Assembly (NCBI RefSeq): GCF_014633365.1
Contig: NC_068342.1
Span: 1,474,622 to 1,538,621 of the forward strand
Source: Diospyros lotus
Lineage: Eukaryota > Streptophyta > Magnoliopsida > Ericales > Ebenaceae
DNA: 64,000 nt
Direction: 5' to 3'
Each line of letters begins with the position of its first letter. The stretch's first letter is position 1. Positions 35,701 through 48,882 of this stretch are shown here, one piece after another. The notes beneath the pieces are model-generated. The model worked only from the letters and a program-made list of their open reading frames with translations. It did no database searches and was not told the DNA's origin. Made by a program: the position numbers and the translations under genes.

Positions 35701-38700
35701 CATAGCGTTTTCAGCATCCCAAATAGAGTGTGCTGGGTCATCCATTGTAGGTTCCTTTTTGTCTCTAGTGATGTAGCCAATTTTTCCTTGCCCGCGAATA
35801 TACATCCGGACAGATTGAGACTAGCGAAGAAAATTATCACCATTTAAATGAATGGTGGTGATTTGGACAGAATGGGTGCTAGAATGGTTTGACTGGGTTG
35901 CTGGAATTTTTGTTTGGATGGCAGCAGTAGGGTTTAGGGTAGTTTCAGAAGTAATTTCCGACATAGCTTATCACTTGGGAGTGGAAAAAAAACAAAAAGA
36001 AAAAATAGGGTTACCAAGATCTGGGAGATGGCTGCCGATGTAAGATCCCAACAAGCAGTAGGTGGTTAAGGCAGAGAGGCCGCAAGCAATCGGTGGTTGA
36101 AGCAAGCAGTAGGTGGTCAAGGCAGAGAGGCCACAAGCAATCGGTGGCTGAAGCAAACACAACCGACTCAATCGAAGTGGGCGTTACCTTCCTGAAACAA
36201 TCTGGCGGTTGAAACGATCTCGCCCAGAGAGAACTTGCACTCGTAGGAGGTAGAAACGATCTTGGCGGTTAACAATGGAGAGAAGACGACCTTGGGTAGC
36301 GACGACCAGTAGACCCGATATCAGTGACGACTGGGCGATCTGGGTGGCCATGACCGTTTGATTGAAAGTGGCCAGCTTCGAGCTTCAACGGCCAATAGAG
36401 AGGCTCCAACGGTCGCGAGTTATGGCAAAGGGCAAAAGGCAAAAGGCCTAGGTAATGGATGGCTGAGATTTAATCAGAGGCTCTGATACCATCTTAGAAA
36501 TAATCAAGGATAATTTAGCTCGATTGATACAAATAAGCAAGAACAACATTCTCTTTTAAAGAGAGGATTATGAACAAAGAAGGAAAGAAATAAACTAAAT
36601 ATAGACAACATCCTAATTTACATCTTTTACTTATTATATTTACATAATATTTACATAAAACATGAATCCTAGAAGCTTCTGGGATCAAAGTCAAATCTTC
36701 CTTAATTTGAGCATATTTCCAGCATAAAGTTTCACCACCGTCGAAGTATGTTGCCGATCCTAGCGGTAAGGACGCTGGAGGAGCGATATTGAATCCAGAG
36801 TACATGATGTGGTTGTGATCAGATTAGCTCCTTTTTGGCTGGCTGTTCTCAACGATAGATAAAGAAGTTCTAGCGCAGGTAATACACTGCGAATCATCGA
36901 CTGAGGTATGGTCTACACTTGAGAATTTGTATTCAAGGCAAACTATTGCTAGATCGTTTCAACTTAAGTAGCAATTACGGCTAATTGAGAAGGGTGCCTT
37001 GTCGATTAACGACTATATTCTCAAGATTAAGACTATCAACCATTCATTAGCTGCTATAGGTGAATCTTTAGATGACAAAGAATTGATTCTTGCAATTCTC
37101 AATTGTTTAGACCATGACTACGAGACTGTAGTTAGCTTGGTGACGTATCAGATGAATGATGTAGATCTGGATAAGGTCCAGTACTTGCTGTTAATGCATG
37201 AACAGATGTTAGCTTCTAAAAACTTACCACAGTCGACGGTTAATTTTGACTCTGTTACATCATCTATGCAAGTCAATTTGACTGATTATAATCAGAAAGG
37301 CGGAGGAAATAATTTTCAGCATATGAGAGGAGGTCACAATCAAAGAGAAGGTGGTTTTGTTCAATGCGGAGGACGCGGCCGTGGTCGTCAGTCTGGTAGA
37401 CGCTTTTATTGCCAATTGTGTGGTAAACCAAGACATCTGGTTGATCGATGTTATCATCGATTTGATAAGAATTTTCAGAGGTCATCTGGAGCTTTTCCAA
37501 GTCAGACTAGTTTTGGTAATCCACCAGTGAATCAACAGTTAGATTCTAGAGCTTATCTAGCCTCCCTAAGTGACTCTAATGAGGTTTGCACAAATGATGT
37601 TGATTTGGTCCAGAGTGCTTATTATACTCATTCCCCTCAGCAACCTTAGACCGTCAACCATCTGTTTCATATCAATCATGGTTTGTTGATTTTGGAGCAA
37701 CAAATCACATCACCACTAATATTCAAAATCTCTCGTTGCATACTCCTTACAGTGGTGGTGATAACGTGTTTGTTGGAAATGGTAAGAAATTATCAATCTC
37801 AAATGTTGGCCTTGGACAATTGTATTCTCATTCTCAGCCTATGTGTTCCATTACCTTACCAAATGTTTTGCATGTTCCTAACATGCAGAAAAATCTCATC
37901 AGTGTCTCTCAATTAACTAAGGATCATAATCTTATTGCTGAATTTGATTTTTGTTCTTGTGTGATTAAGGTCAAGAATATCGAACAAGTGCTACTTAGAG
38001 GGGAGCTTAAGGATGGGCTATATCAACTGAATTCAGCTTTTGCTCTTGCTGATTCCAGGCTTTTAGCTCATTCTTTTCATCCTAGGTCCTTTGTATGCAA
38101 TACATCTCCTTCTTCGTGTGGTAGTCTTTCTTTTCAACATTGTAAACAGTCAGATTCCACTAGTTTAGAACTGACTTCTACTGTAAATGTAAATGTAAAT
38201 GTAAATGTTGCTCAAACTGGCAACTTGTGCAAACAATGGCATGCCAAGCTTGGGCATCCTTCACTCAATGTACTGCGATTGGTGTTGAATAAAATCCATG
38301 TTCCATTTTCTTTGTCATCTCTTTCCTTTTGTGACTCTTGCAAAATTGGTAAACTACATCAGCTTCCTTTTTCCAATTGTGAAATCAGAGTAGCTAGACC
38401 ACTTGAACTGGTCTATTATGATTTATGGGGACCTTCTCCCACTTTGTCAACGGAAGGATATCGTTACTGTATTATTTTTGTTGATGCCTACACTCGCTAT
38501 ACCTGGCTATACCCTCTAAAGCTAAAATTTGATGCTTTGTCTATCTTTACCACATTTCATAAACTCGTTGAACTTTAGTATAATGCTAAGGTCAAAGCTT
38601 TACAAATAGATAATGGAAGGGAGGTTAAAGCCTTTCTTCCTTATTTACAATTACATGGTATACAACCTCGGTTTATCTGCCCTTATACTTCTTAGCAGAA

Positions 38701-41431
38701 TGGTGTAGCTGAGAGAAAACACCGTCACATAGCTGAAATGGGGCTCACGCTGTTAAGTCATGCAGCTATGCCTCTTAAATTTTGGGTTGAGGCTTTCCAA
38801 ACATCAGTTTATCTAATCAATTTGCTTCCTTCTGCTCCTCTCCAGTTTTGCACACCAGTTGAGATGTTATCTTGTAAATCACCCTCATATTTGCATCTTC
38901 AACCCTTTGGTTGTGCCTGCTTTCCCTATCTTTGTCCTTATACCGAACATAAGTTCAGTTTTCATTCCACCAAATGTATCTTTATTGCCTTTTAAATTTT
39001 GGGTTGAGGCTTTCCAAACAGCAGTTTATCTTATCAATTTGCTTCCTTCTGCTCTTTTCCAGTTTCGCACACCAGTTGAGATGTTATCTTGTAAATCACC
39101 CTCAAATTTGCATCTTTAGCCCTTTGGTTGTGCTTGCTTTCCCTATCTTCATCCTTATACCAAACATAAGTTCAGTTTTTATTCCACCAAATGCATCTTT
39201 ATTGGGTATAGTCATGGGCATGCTGGCTATAACTGTTTAGACTCTTCTGGTTGTGTATATGTTTCTCGACATATTCTTTTTAATCCAGATGAGTTTCCTT
39301 ATCATAGTTTGTTTCAATCTGCATGTTCTTCATCTCCTGTTACTTCTACCACTTCTGATCGTCCTTCTACTTTGTTCTTTCAGTCATTTCCTACCTTTTC
39401 TTCCTCTGCAGCACAATCTCTGAGTTCTTCTTTACCTTCTGCTGCTTCTTCTTCTCCTGTAACTTCATCATCTTTATCCTCTCCTTCTTTGGAGAAGTCG
39501 CCTCCTTTGTTATCTCCACCATTGTTACCTCCACCTGTCTCTCGCATTTCTCAATCTTCTATTCCTTCTTCTTGTGTTCCTAAACCTTTTATTCATCCTA
39601 TGCTCACTAGGTCCAAGGCTAAACTTCTTTCACATCCTCTCCTCATGCCTTAGTGAGCTCTTTGGAACCTACCACTGTTCGTGAGGCCTTCTTAGATTTA
39701 CAATGGGTCAGGGCTATGGAAGAGGAGCATTTTGCATTACAACGTAATAATACTTGGGTTTTAGTTCCCTTTTCTAAAGACATGAATGTTATTGGCTGTA
39801 AGTGAGTTTTTCGGGTAAAGTTTAAGGCAAATGGTACAGTGCTTCGTTACAAAGCACGTTTGGTTGCCAAGGGATTTTATCAAAACCCAGGTATTGATTT
39901 TAAACTTCAGCCCTGTTGTTAAAACTCCCACAATTAGAGTATTGTTGCCTTTGGCTGGGATATCCAACAAGTTGATGTCAACAATGCTTTCTTAAATGGT
40001 GATTTGAATGAGGATGTTTTCATGTCTCAACCAGAAGGATTTGTGAATTCTCAGTTTCCTACTCATGTTTGCAAGTTAAAGAAGTCTCTCTATGGATTAA
40101 AATAGGCTCCTCGGGCCTGGTATACCAAGCTGAGGTTTGCTTTACAGTCTTGGGGTTTCAATAGGGCAGTTTCAGATGCCTCCTTGTTTATTAAGAGGAC
40201 TGCTAAGTTTGTGCTGTTTGTTTTGATTTATGTTGATGATATACTGATAACTGGTTCAGATCCTACAGCTCTCAAAGCTTGTATTCAGGATTTGAATACT
40301 CACTTTGCTCTCAAAACCCTCGGCTCTGTTAGCTATTTTCTTGGTTTTGAGGCTCACCGTAACCCTAGTGGTCTTTATTTCACTCAAACCAAATATACAA
40401 TTGATCTCTTAAAGAAGGCAACCATGTTGGATTGCAAGCCTTGTGAGACTCCAGTGAACACAGCATAATCTTTAACTGATGAGGGTGAATCTTTCTCTAA
40501 TCCTTCTCTTTATCGCATTGTCATTGGATCCTTGCAATATCTTACCTATACTAGACAAAATATTGCTTTCATTGTTAATAGACTCAGTCAGTTCCTCTTA
40601 GCTCCTAAGCAGCAACATTGGCTTGCATGCAAACGTCTGCTTCGATATCTTAAAGGTTCTCTTGGTTTGGGATTATTTTTCTCTCCTTCATCACCTGATG
40701 TCTCTCTCACAGTGTACACAGATGTCGATCATGCTGGCTGTAGAGTTACTCGCAGATCTACTAGTGGGCTTTGTGTGTTTCTTGGCAGTAATTTGATTAT
40801 TTGGAGCTCTCGGAAGCAGTTGGTTGTAGCTCGGTCAGTGGGAGAGGCTAAATACAGAGCAATTGCTCTGGGTATAACTGAGGTTATGTGGTTAAAGTCG
40901 TTATTTTATGAGCTTGGCTATGCTTGTGCTCATGTTCTTGTTCCTGTTCTTTGGAGTGATAATGTTGCAGCAAAAAGCATTGCTGAAAATCCTGTCTTTC
41001 ATGCTCGCACTAAACATTTGGAGGTTGATCTTCATTTTGTGCGAGAGAAAGTTGAGAAAGGAGAGGTTGAAATTCGCTATGTTCCTACTCAATATCAGGT
41101 TGCAGATGTGTTTATGAAAGGCTTAGCAAAAAGTCAGTTTCAGCTTTTACGAGATAAGTTGCATCTGAGGTTCTCTCCTATTTCGAAGTCAGTTCTACCA
41201 GGATCTTCTCTTGACTTAGCAGTCAAGGAGTAGTTTCAATTGAGGGGGAATGTTAGAGGATGTATTTGCTGTTGCTTATTGTAAAGCTTAAGTGTTTCTG
41301 TTTTCTCTGTTTTATCTTAGCGTCATGTTAGGCGTGTTAGCTAAGATTCTCGCTGGATATAAATTCAGCTTAGTTGTTAGTTTTCATTTAACTTTTGTAT
41401 TCTTGATTCACTGGTGAATATTGAGAGCTGA

Positions 41432-41465
<34 letters not shown>

Positions 41466-44400
41466 TTTCTGCCCTAAGTTTTCTTTTAAACTTTCTGATA
41501 CTGCTTCATTGTGCGATGGGTTGCTTTTATAATAAGTGTGTATTTTTTCATACAAGGGCAATCGAATGATTTTCCTGTTCAAAAATATAGTTGATGGGTA
41601 CTTGTAATTGTAAATGCCCTTTGTTTTAATATTGATTTATTTATTATTATTATTTTTTTGTCTTTCCAGCTTATAAAGGTGAAAAATTTTTGCTGTTAAT
41701 ATTTGTTTGTATTAGAAAATGTAGGATATTTCAATTGTTTTCACTGAAGTTTTAATCTTTCTGCAAAATATTGATAATTGGAAATTTCTCATGACTAAAC
41801 ACATGTTTTCTATGACATTAGTATTCTGCATGAAAATGGCAGCTGACTTAGAATTAAACTGCTCACTCTTTCAGAGTTTCCATTTTGTGGTGCTCATTGT
41901 TCTTTTGGGAGGATTTTGCAACCTACATGAGAATACCCAGGTGTCTAGGAAATTCCTCTTTAGAAGGAATTTGGAGAATTGGGAGTTTGCGAAGCTCTGC
42001 AAGTGGTTTATTTCAGTGCTGAGAGTGAGTGAGCTACTAGATCAGATAAGATTCAGTGAGTAGCTTCTTATGGTGGAAAACATGGGGAGTTTTATCAAGG
42101 GAGCTGGGAGCTGGACTGGTTTTGGAATCAGTTTAGAACTTTTGGGGTGGCTTTGGTGGCCGCATCTTTGTCTGGCAATGTGCTATTTAGGAGGAGATCT
42201 TGACTATGGATAATTTGATTGGGAGACGGTGTAATGAATACTTCGTAAATAAGTGCTGCACAGTGGTAGCCAAACGTTCTTTTCCATTGTTTAGTTGAGG
42301 GCTTTGGCCTCAAATTCTTACTATTTGAGGATGTCTTGGGCTTTTCCAGGGAAAGTTGCAGAGCAGAGAAGATGGATTTGTGGTGTGGTCGTTGGGGGAA
42401 CATGTGGAATGTTTGGCTTCTATCATAGTAGCACCCTTCTCATTGATGTGTCTGATTTTTGTTGAGGAGGAGGAGGACCTTTCAGGATATTGAGCAACCA
42501 TTGCAGGAATTGAAGAGTGATTCTTTGTCTATTTTTGGATGGTTGGTGTCAAGAAGTTTAATTCTCATATTCCAACAAGGCCAATATTTGGACTTTCTAG
42601 AAAATAAGGATGCATATAGAGTTAATAATATGCTATGTTGACCTTGCCTTCCCCCAATTCTGTCTATACAAATCTTTTATTTATCCTCATCTCCCTTTAA
42701 AAATGATCTATTTTTCTAGTACTTCCTGAACTTGACTATAATTGTTCTGCTGCTGCACTAACTGAGGCTTGTTAGCGCAGGTTTGAGATTATCATGTTCA
42801 AATTGGAGGTATTGGATCATAAAGCTCGGGAAAGAGCAGGAGTTATAACTCCTACTCTTGGCTCACCCATTCCTGTACTGCTACAATTTGATGCTGCTGC
42901 TGAGGTGAGAGTTCACTCCTTTCCATTTATGCACAATATGTTCCACATGCTTCTTGTTGCCCCAACTCCTTAGAAAAGAACTCTCTTATCTCCCCTTTTT
43001 TTTTTTGCGTTAATCAGGACTATAGCTACCTTTACCATAGAATTTGTTGTCTGTTAAGCCTGTTATTGTTGACTTGCTGTTTGAGGTTAGGGTTTATTGT
43101 TGATACCATTTATTGATCCTAGTAGATGGACAGTTCTTGTTAGTTGGGTCAATATCTGCCACTTAGCTTATCACAGCTTGATGTATTGGTTCAACTTTCC
43201 TGTGGCCCAGTTTGACTTACCTTCTAGTTGACACCACTTCTATACCTTTCTTTTGAGGTTCGTAAAAGGAATTTGACCACGTTGCAAACTTGTACACTAC
43301 GTTGTTTCTGGATCATATCAAGTCCTTATTGACACCGTAAAAATTTTGCATGATTGGTTCTTAAAGTAAAACAAAGAGTGCTTCTTGGAAGTTCTTGCAA
43401 TTAAGACAATCTTGGTTTGAAGGTTTTGCAACTGGAAGATTTGAGAGATCAAGCACCTAGGATAAGATTTTAGATGCTTAATTTACAGAAACTTAAAGTG
43501 ATGTTTGTTGGTGAAATGGCCAATTCGATGGCTTTAGATTGGGCACTTGTGGTTCCTCCAAAAACATATCAAATGCGTATGATTCCAGGATTACACAGCT
43601 TATTTTCGACTTGGAGCAGGTTGCAAAGATGCTGGTACCTGGTGTGTTGGGGGGGGGGGGGGGGGGGGAGATTGTAGAAAACTACAGGGATTTAGTTAGG
43701 TCATAGTAAGTTTCCACAAGTATAGAGGATATGGCCATGGATACAGATGCTTAGAGATCTAGAATTCAATTATCCGTGCCCATCTAGGGGATTAAGGCAT
43801 GCGAATTGTTGTTGTATGGTAAGTTTCTATGATTATAACATTATAGTATTTGTCACGTTGAGCTTATTCTGATTTGGCTGCTGTGGACCAGATATTAAAA
43901 CAAAAGATATACAATTCATGGTTAGTAAGAGAAATTTTCAACAAGATTCAGTAAAACCCTTTGGATTGATTATTGCTATGGATTCATCTGATTCATGGCT
44001 TCCATCATGAATGTAATCCCTTTAATGTTATGGTGGTTGGTAGTTGGTAACCTTGACAAAGATGTTTATGTGTTATTTGGAACTAGGTATTTGGTCAGTT
44101 GCAGATATGGAAAGCTCAATATATATATTTTGTGGTTATCATGGGCTTATTATGAGTCTCTGATTTGTTTAGTATCCAAATGTTGAAGAATAAATGTGAT
44201 ATGGCTCATCTGTCTGTTAAGTTTCTTTGATTTAACTACAAGCCTATCATTTAACTGAATATGCCCAAATTATACCATTCGCCATTAATAAATAAAATTC
44301 TTGTTCAATCAATCCATTTGCCATTAATAAATCAAATTCTTGTTCGATCAATCACTATTACATGATTGAGGATCAATTAAGAAGCTGTCTATTTAGCTTG

Positions 44401-47400
44401 TGAAGCTTCCTTTTTGGTGGATGGAATTTACGTTGCTTATTATTCAGTCTGGCTGCCTCAAGTATTATCTTGTTGGATATTATATTGCCTCTGGTTGCCT
44501 AGTAGATAATTTCACAAATGCAGAGAGCTCAAGGTCTAGCTTTATGTCTTGAAATGTATAGAGCTCCTCTGCTATAAATTTTGTATAATCTGGTTACAGT
44601 TACATGTTAGAAAAGGAAAAAATAAAACGTTATGACTATCAAATCAATCTTTTAACATAGGATAACAGTAAGAATGTGAAATTATGTTGCCTATGTTTAA
44701 CATTTTGATGGCATAAGCTTGTAGCTTTGTGGTTTTTGGAGGTCAGGTTGAGGTTTATCGTTTAAGGATGGAGTGTTTGGTTACCAGAATTCTAGAAGAA
44801 GATGCTGGAGGTTTTGGAATATCAGTGAGTTGACTAGTTTTATGAAAAAGGAGATCATATAATTCAGTTTATGATGAAGCTGGTAGAGTTTGATTGTGAT
44901 TGAAGTAACAAAATATCTTTTCAATGAATTGAGAAAAAGGAGGAGGAAAATTCAAGTTTAGGTTTGATGAAACGTTTAGGTTTGATGAAACGTTTTGAAT
45001 ATCTTCATGGAATGAATGCACAAAAAAATGAGTTATTGGGCTTCTCCTAGAAGCCTTTGCAAGGAATTGAGGAAAAGGAGGAAAATCAAGTTTAGGTTTG
45101 ATCAAACATTTGAAAATCATCATGGATCAAATACACAAAAATATTGAGCTATTGGAATTCTCCAACTGCTGCTAGGGGATTAGGTCTCCAAAAGGAAAGA
45201 TTTTATATAGTTGACTAGTGCAAACTTCTTTTAGTAAGTAATTGACTAGTAAGAAGATTTTAAACATAATGAATACCAAAAAGGAGACCCAGTTTTATGC
45301 TAACTTAAGAAACTAGGGAATAACCATGTTGTGCAAATGGAAAATAAGAAGCGCTCACCCCTTTTAATGTGTAAGAAACTATAACCACCTTGAAGTAAAA
45401 GCAATCACAATCCTTTGAGACTGGTAACAGATATTTCATTAAGATGTGCTACATACTTGGTTGCTTAAGGTGTTTCTTGCTTAAGATGTGCTACATGTGC
45501 TGAAGTCTTCAGCTTCTAGTGTTGCATTCTTGGAAGGGTAGTAGGGTACCATGTCTTGCAAATGATGTTTGGTTGGGAGTTGGGACTAGATTGGAAGTGA
45601 TCCAAAATCTATTTTCAATGGTCCAAGTAGCTGTCCTCTTGAACTTCTTGAATTACTCCTCCTCTTTTTTTTTTAACCAAATTACTCCTTTTCTTATGTC
45701 ATGTCCGCTTTATCATTATCAGGCACACATAATTTTTTCTAGATTTTGGTGCCTGTCAGTAATTTTGGCTTCTTTGCGTGTTAAATTGGATATTTTTTTC
45801 CCCTTGAATTAACTTTTATCTCTTTCCTTGTAATGCTAGGCCCTATTGCCTCTGACAATAAAATATGGAGTTGCACAGTCTATTTATAACCACTGGAAGG
45901 AAAAGGTAAGCAACACTAGCATGTTAATTTATCTTAGTTATTGGTTTCTTGGAACTCTCTCTCTCTCTCTTCCCCCCACCCCAACCCCCCAAGGTGACAT
46001 GTTCATATTTTATATATGGGTGGCACTCTTAGGAGAAATCTTGAATAGTGGAAACAATCTTTGAAAAAAGTCCAAAGTGTGCAATTTAGTTTTGGGCTTA
46101 TAGTTCTTAGCAACGGACAATTTGTGCTAAATAACAAGTGCTATTGAGGATAGATGATGCATTAGTATTTATCCTTTTTTGGGATAACTAAAGCAAGGTC
46201 CAGTGATGGCACCAGATTTGGTGTAAAGAAGACTCTTAAAAAATTTCTTAGAAGCAAAACACAAAAAGATATCAGGCCGTATTCCCACTAGGTGGATCAG
46301 CTTCATGAGTTAACTTCATGTAAGATCGTATCTATATCCTCAAATAACACCCTTCTTAAAACTTTTAGTCAAACACATTTACCCTGATCAAGTTTTTTGA
46401 ATCTTTTATTGGATGGTGGTAGGGGGTTTAAAAAAAGAATAAAAAGACCCAAAAATTAAACCAACTTGGCTCTCGTATCTTGATTTGTGTTTGGCTGTAT
46501 AATGGTAGGTCTAGTCAGTTTGGTTTGGTTCCGTGTCAACTTGAAGATTAACCTAGTTCTAGTGTTGAACCTTTATCCAAGTCCTGATCTTATTATTAAG
46601 ATATTTATCTACATGTTGGGACAAAATGCGTATATATATTAGTGTATACACGCCTTAAGTTATTGTTGATTTGTTTTGTATTGTTTTTTCTTAAAAAATT
46701 AAGGAATTTTTCCTTAAAACTTCTATTTTACCATGAATATCTGACTAAAAAATTTGAATTTCTAATGATAAACTAGGCCCTATAAATATAGGTGGAATTG
46801 TTGTTCCCCAATCAATAATCATAACAAATAATCATTTGGAGTCATTCTGAACAAACTTGAATCAGCTGAGATTGGCATAGTTTCAGTCCATGGGATGATT
46901 GGTTTAGTTCATTTAAGAAATTCGAGAACTGGTCAAATCATTTCAGTTCCGGGATTTGGCATGAACATTGTCAATGAGGAAGCAGCCAATCTTGTCCTTA
47001 TTCTTGGACAAGATTGGACCAGCAGTGATTGGGTTTGATTGACGGTGATTGATATTGGTTTCCTAAACCAAGGATGTATTTTCTAGAAGATGGATTGCTG
47101 TATATTTGTTGTATCCTAAGTTTCCTAATCAGATTTGGAAACTTCCCTATTTCTGTTTCTTAGAAACTTCCTAATTTGGTAGGAAGTCTTGTATATATTT
47201 TTGTCTAATCCTTCAAGGGAAATAAGATTGATAGCCATTTTGCACAATTTTCTTGACAAACATGAATGATTGATCCATGTTAAAGATTGGACCAGACTGG
47301 ACTTTACTTTAGCTTGTTGAACTGGGAATTAGAAGGGCTTGGCTGTTCGACTTGGATATTTGGATCAGATGCTCTAAAGCATGAGTACCACATGCTGTTT

Positions 47401-48841
47401 TGATTAACCCTAGTTAGTTGTTTTAATCAATTTTAGGAATTGGCTGTTGAACCTGATATGTGTTTTAAGTAATTTTTGCAGATCCAGCTATAACATTACA
47501 TTTACATGTCTACTATGTGATTTTATTTATGATGGAGTGGTACAAGAGGTACCAGGATGGCATGTACAAGGAAGCTTCATAATCCTTTTGTTCCTTCTAA
47601 GTGAGCAATAAATAATCTACTAACTCTTTGTTTTTGCGGCAAATGCAACATCAGATAAGGGGACATATTTTTTTGAGGTCAGAATTCTGCCTTATTGCGA
47701 GTAAACATTTTAGTTAACAGGTTTATGTATACCCTTTAGCTAGAAGGCCTCTCTTTTATTAGGAATGCACACATGTCCACCCCCTTCAAACACACACAAA
47801 TGGTATACAAATAAGCTTTAGCTGATATATGCTAGTTGTCACACCCCCTCTTGCAAGTAGTAGGATTGACTGTGGTCCCCAAGCTGAACGTAAAGGAGCA
47901 CGAAACCTATCTTCCATCAACCATCTCAATCATTAAAAACCAACAGTAATGTGTACAAACTAGAATAACCAAGTACAAAAATTTCATCATTACATGTCCA
48001 ACAAAATAAATAGGATGATCCTAAAGTGTCCGCTGATAGTCTCCTGACCTGAGTCCATTCCTAAGCATCTTGCTGATCAGCGAAATATATTAGGTGAAGA
48101 TGTGAGCTCACAACTCAATGATAGGCACTCTACATGCAATAGATCATATATAAAAAATATGGCATTTTCATACGTATCCAATAGAACATGTCATCATTTC
48201 AAAATATTCCATTGCAGCAATATGAATAGAACATCATTTCGAAGTGCATCATGTCATATATATCAAATAACACTTGGGAGTTGAGAACATATACTATCAT
48301 GTCAAAACATTTGACAATCATGGATGAGAGCAACTTTTCAGAACATACATATCACAGACTAACCACTCTCCTAGTCCTTTATGCTATATTATCCTACAGA
48401 ATAATTCCATGAATCATTTACCTTAATCATATCATAGTTCTATATCAATATAACTCCATTATCGTAAAAATCTAGCCAAGGCATTTTAAGCGTCTTTTCA
48501 TCATTTTTGAAACTTGAGGGTATTTTCTGTCATTTTTGAAACTTCGGGGTTTTCTCCAACTTTCAGAGACTTCTCAGAAGTTTAGGGGACATTTATGCAA
48601 TTTTCTAAACTTCAATGGTCTTTCCCTGTAATTTTTGAGTGTTAGAGAGTAAAAATAGAACCTAAGGGTAAGAAAACAAATAACTTAGGGGCTGTTTAGT
48701 TGTTGAAAATGTTTTTCAGTTTTCTGTCTTCAATTTTCTATAAAATATCTAGTTTCATTTTCCATAAAAATTTTATAAATGTGTTCAAATGTTAGAGATA
48801 CAGAAAATTAATCCAATCTAGAAAATTGAAATATATGATAA

Positions 48842-48882
<41 letters not shown>

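Larger units (their letters stand above)
31240..36724 (-). mobile_element. Copia-E, Ty1/copia element nested in Copia-C
   Basis: 5485 bp with two 233-bp LTRs and a perfect TAAAG target duplication (31235-31239 and 36725-36729). Read on the minus strand the LTR starts TGCTGGAAAT and ends TTTCTAAGA, so the ends are TG...GA rather than TG...CA. The primer site TGGTATCAGAG is at 36491-36481. The LTRs differ at about nine positions by hand count. Confidence 0.93.
31028..41233 (+). pseudogene. Copia-C gag-pol remnant, split by Copia-E
   Basis: The gag start is near 31028 and the frame is cut at 31239. Gag resumes after 36729, with the core at 36999-37649 and zinc knuckle [14 protein letters not shown]. 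The protease site reads [10 protein letters not shown] (expected D-S-G). Integrase ([18 protein letters not shown]) has a Gln-to-stop change before [10 protein letters not shown], then a 217-bp tandem duplication (about 38776-39209). RT has stops at GLK-Q-AP and at the K-W-V position, while YVDDILITG is intact. RNase H runs to 41233. Confidence 0.88.
30756..41508 (+). mobile_element. Copia-C, Ty1/copia element carrying a nested copia
   Basis: The LTRs at both ends share TGTTAGAGGATG and CTGCTTCA termini. A perfect target duplication TTGTG lies at 30751-30755 and 41509-41513. The primer site TGGTATTAGAGCC is at 31002-31014 and the purine tract TTGAGGGGGAA at 41240-41250. Copia-E is inserted in its gag region; without it the element is about 5.3 kb. 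It lies in sense orientation to EPL1. Confidence 0.93.
20726..42780 (+). other. EPL1 intron 3, 22,055 bp, mostly nested retrotransposons
   Basis: The intron opens GTAAGATT and closes GCGCAG. LARD-1 (with the Reina element inside) and Copia-C (with Copia-E inside) make up about 19.9 kb. Unassigned intron sequence is 20726-21005, 30177-30750 and 41514-42780; the last of these shows only short frames with no family signature. Confidence 0.9.
42905..45839 (+). other. EPL1 intron 4
   Basis: 2935 bp. It contains a G20 run (43649-43668), a 39-bp tandem pair (44281-44358) and a diverged tandem duplication near 44924-45170. No gene or complete element recognised. Confidence 0.75.

Noticed and set aside
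41791..42641. Several 60-90 codon frames on both strands of late EPL1 intron 3
   Set aside because: No motif, no splice support and no similarity that I recognise; treated as intron.
43649..43668. G20 as a biologically meaningful quadruplex-type site
   Set aside because: A single homopolymer whose length is easily a sequencing or assembly artefact; reported only as a repeat.
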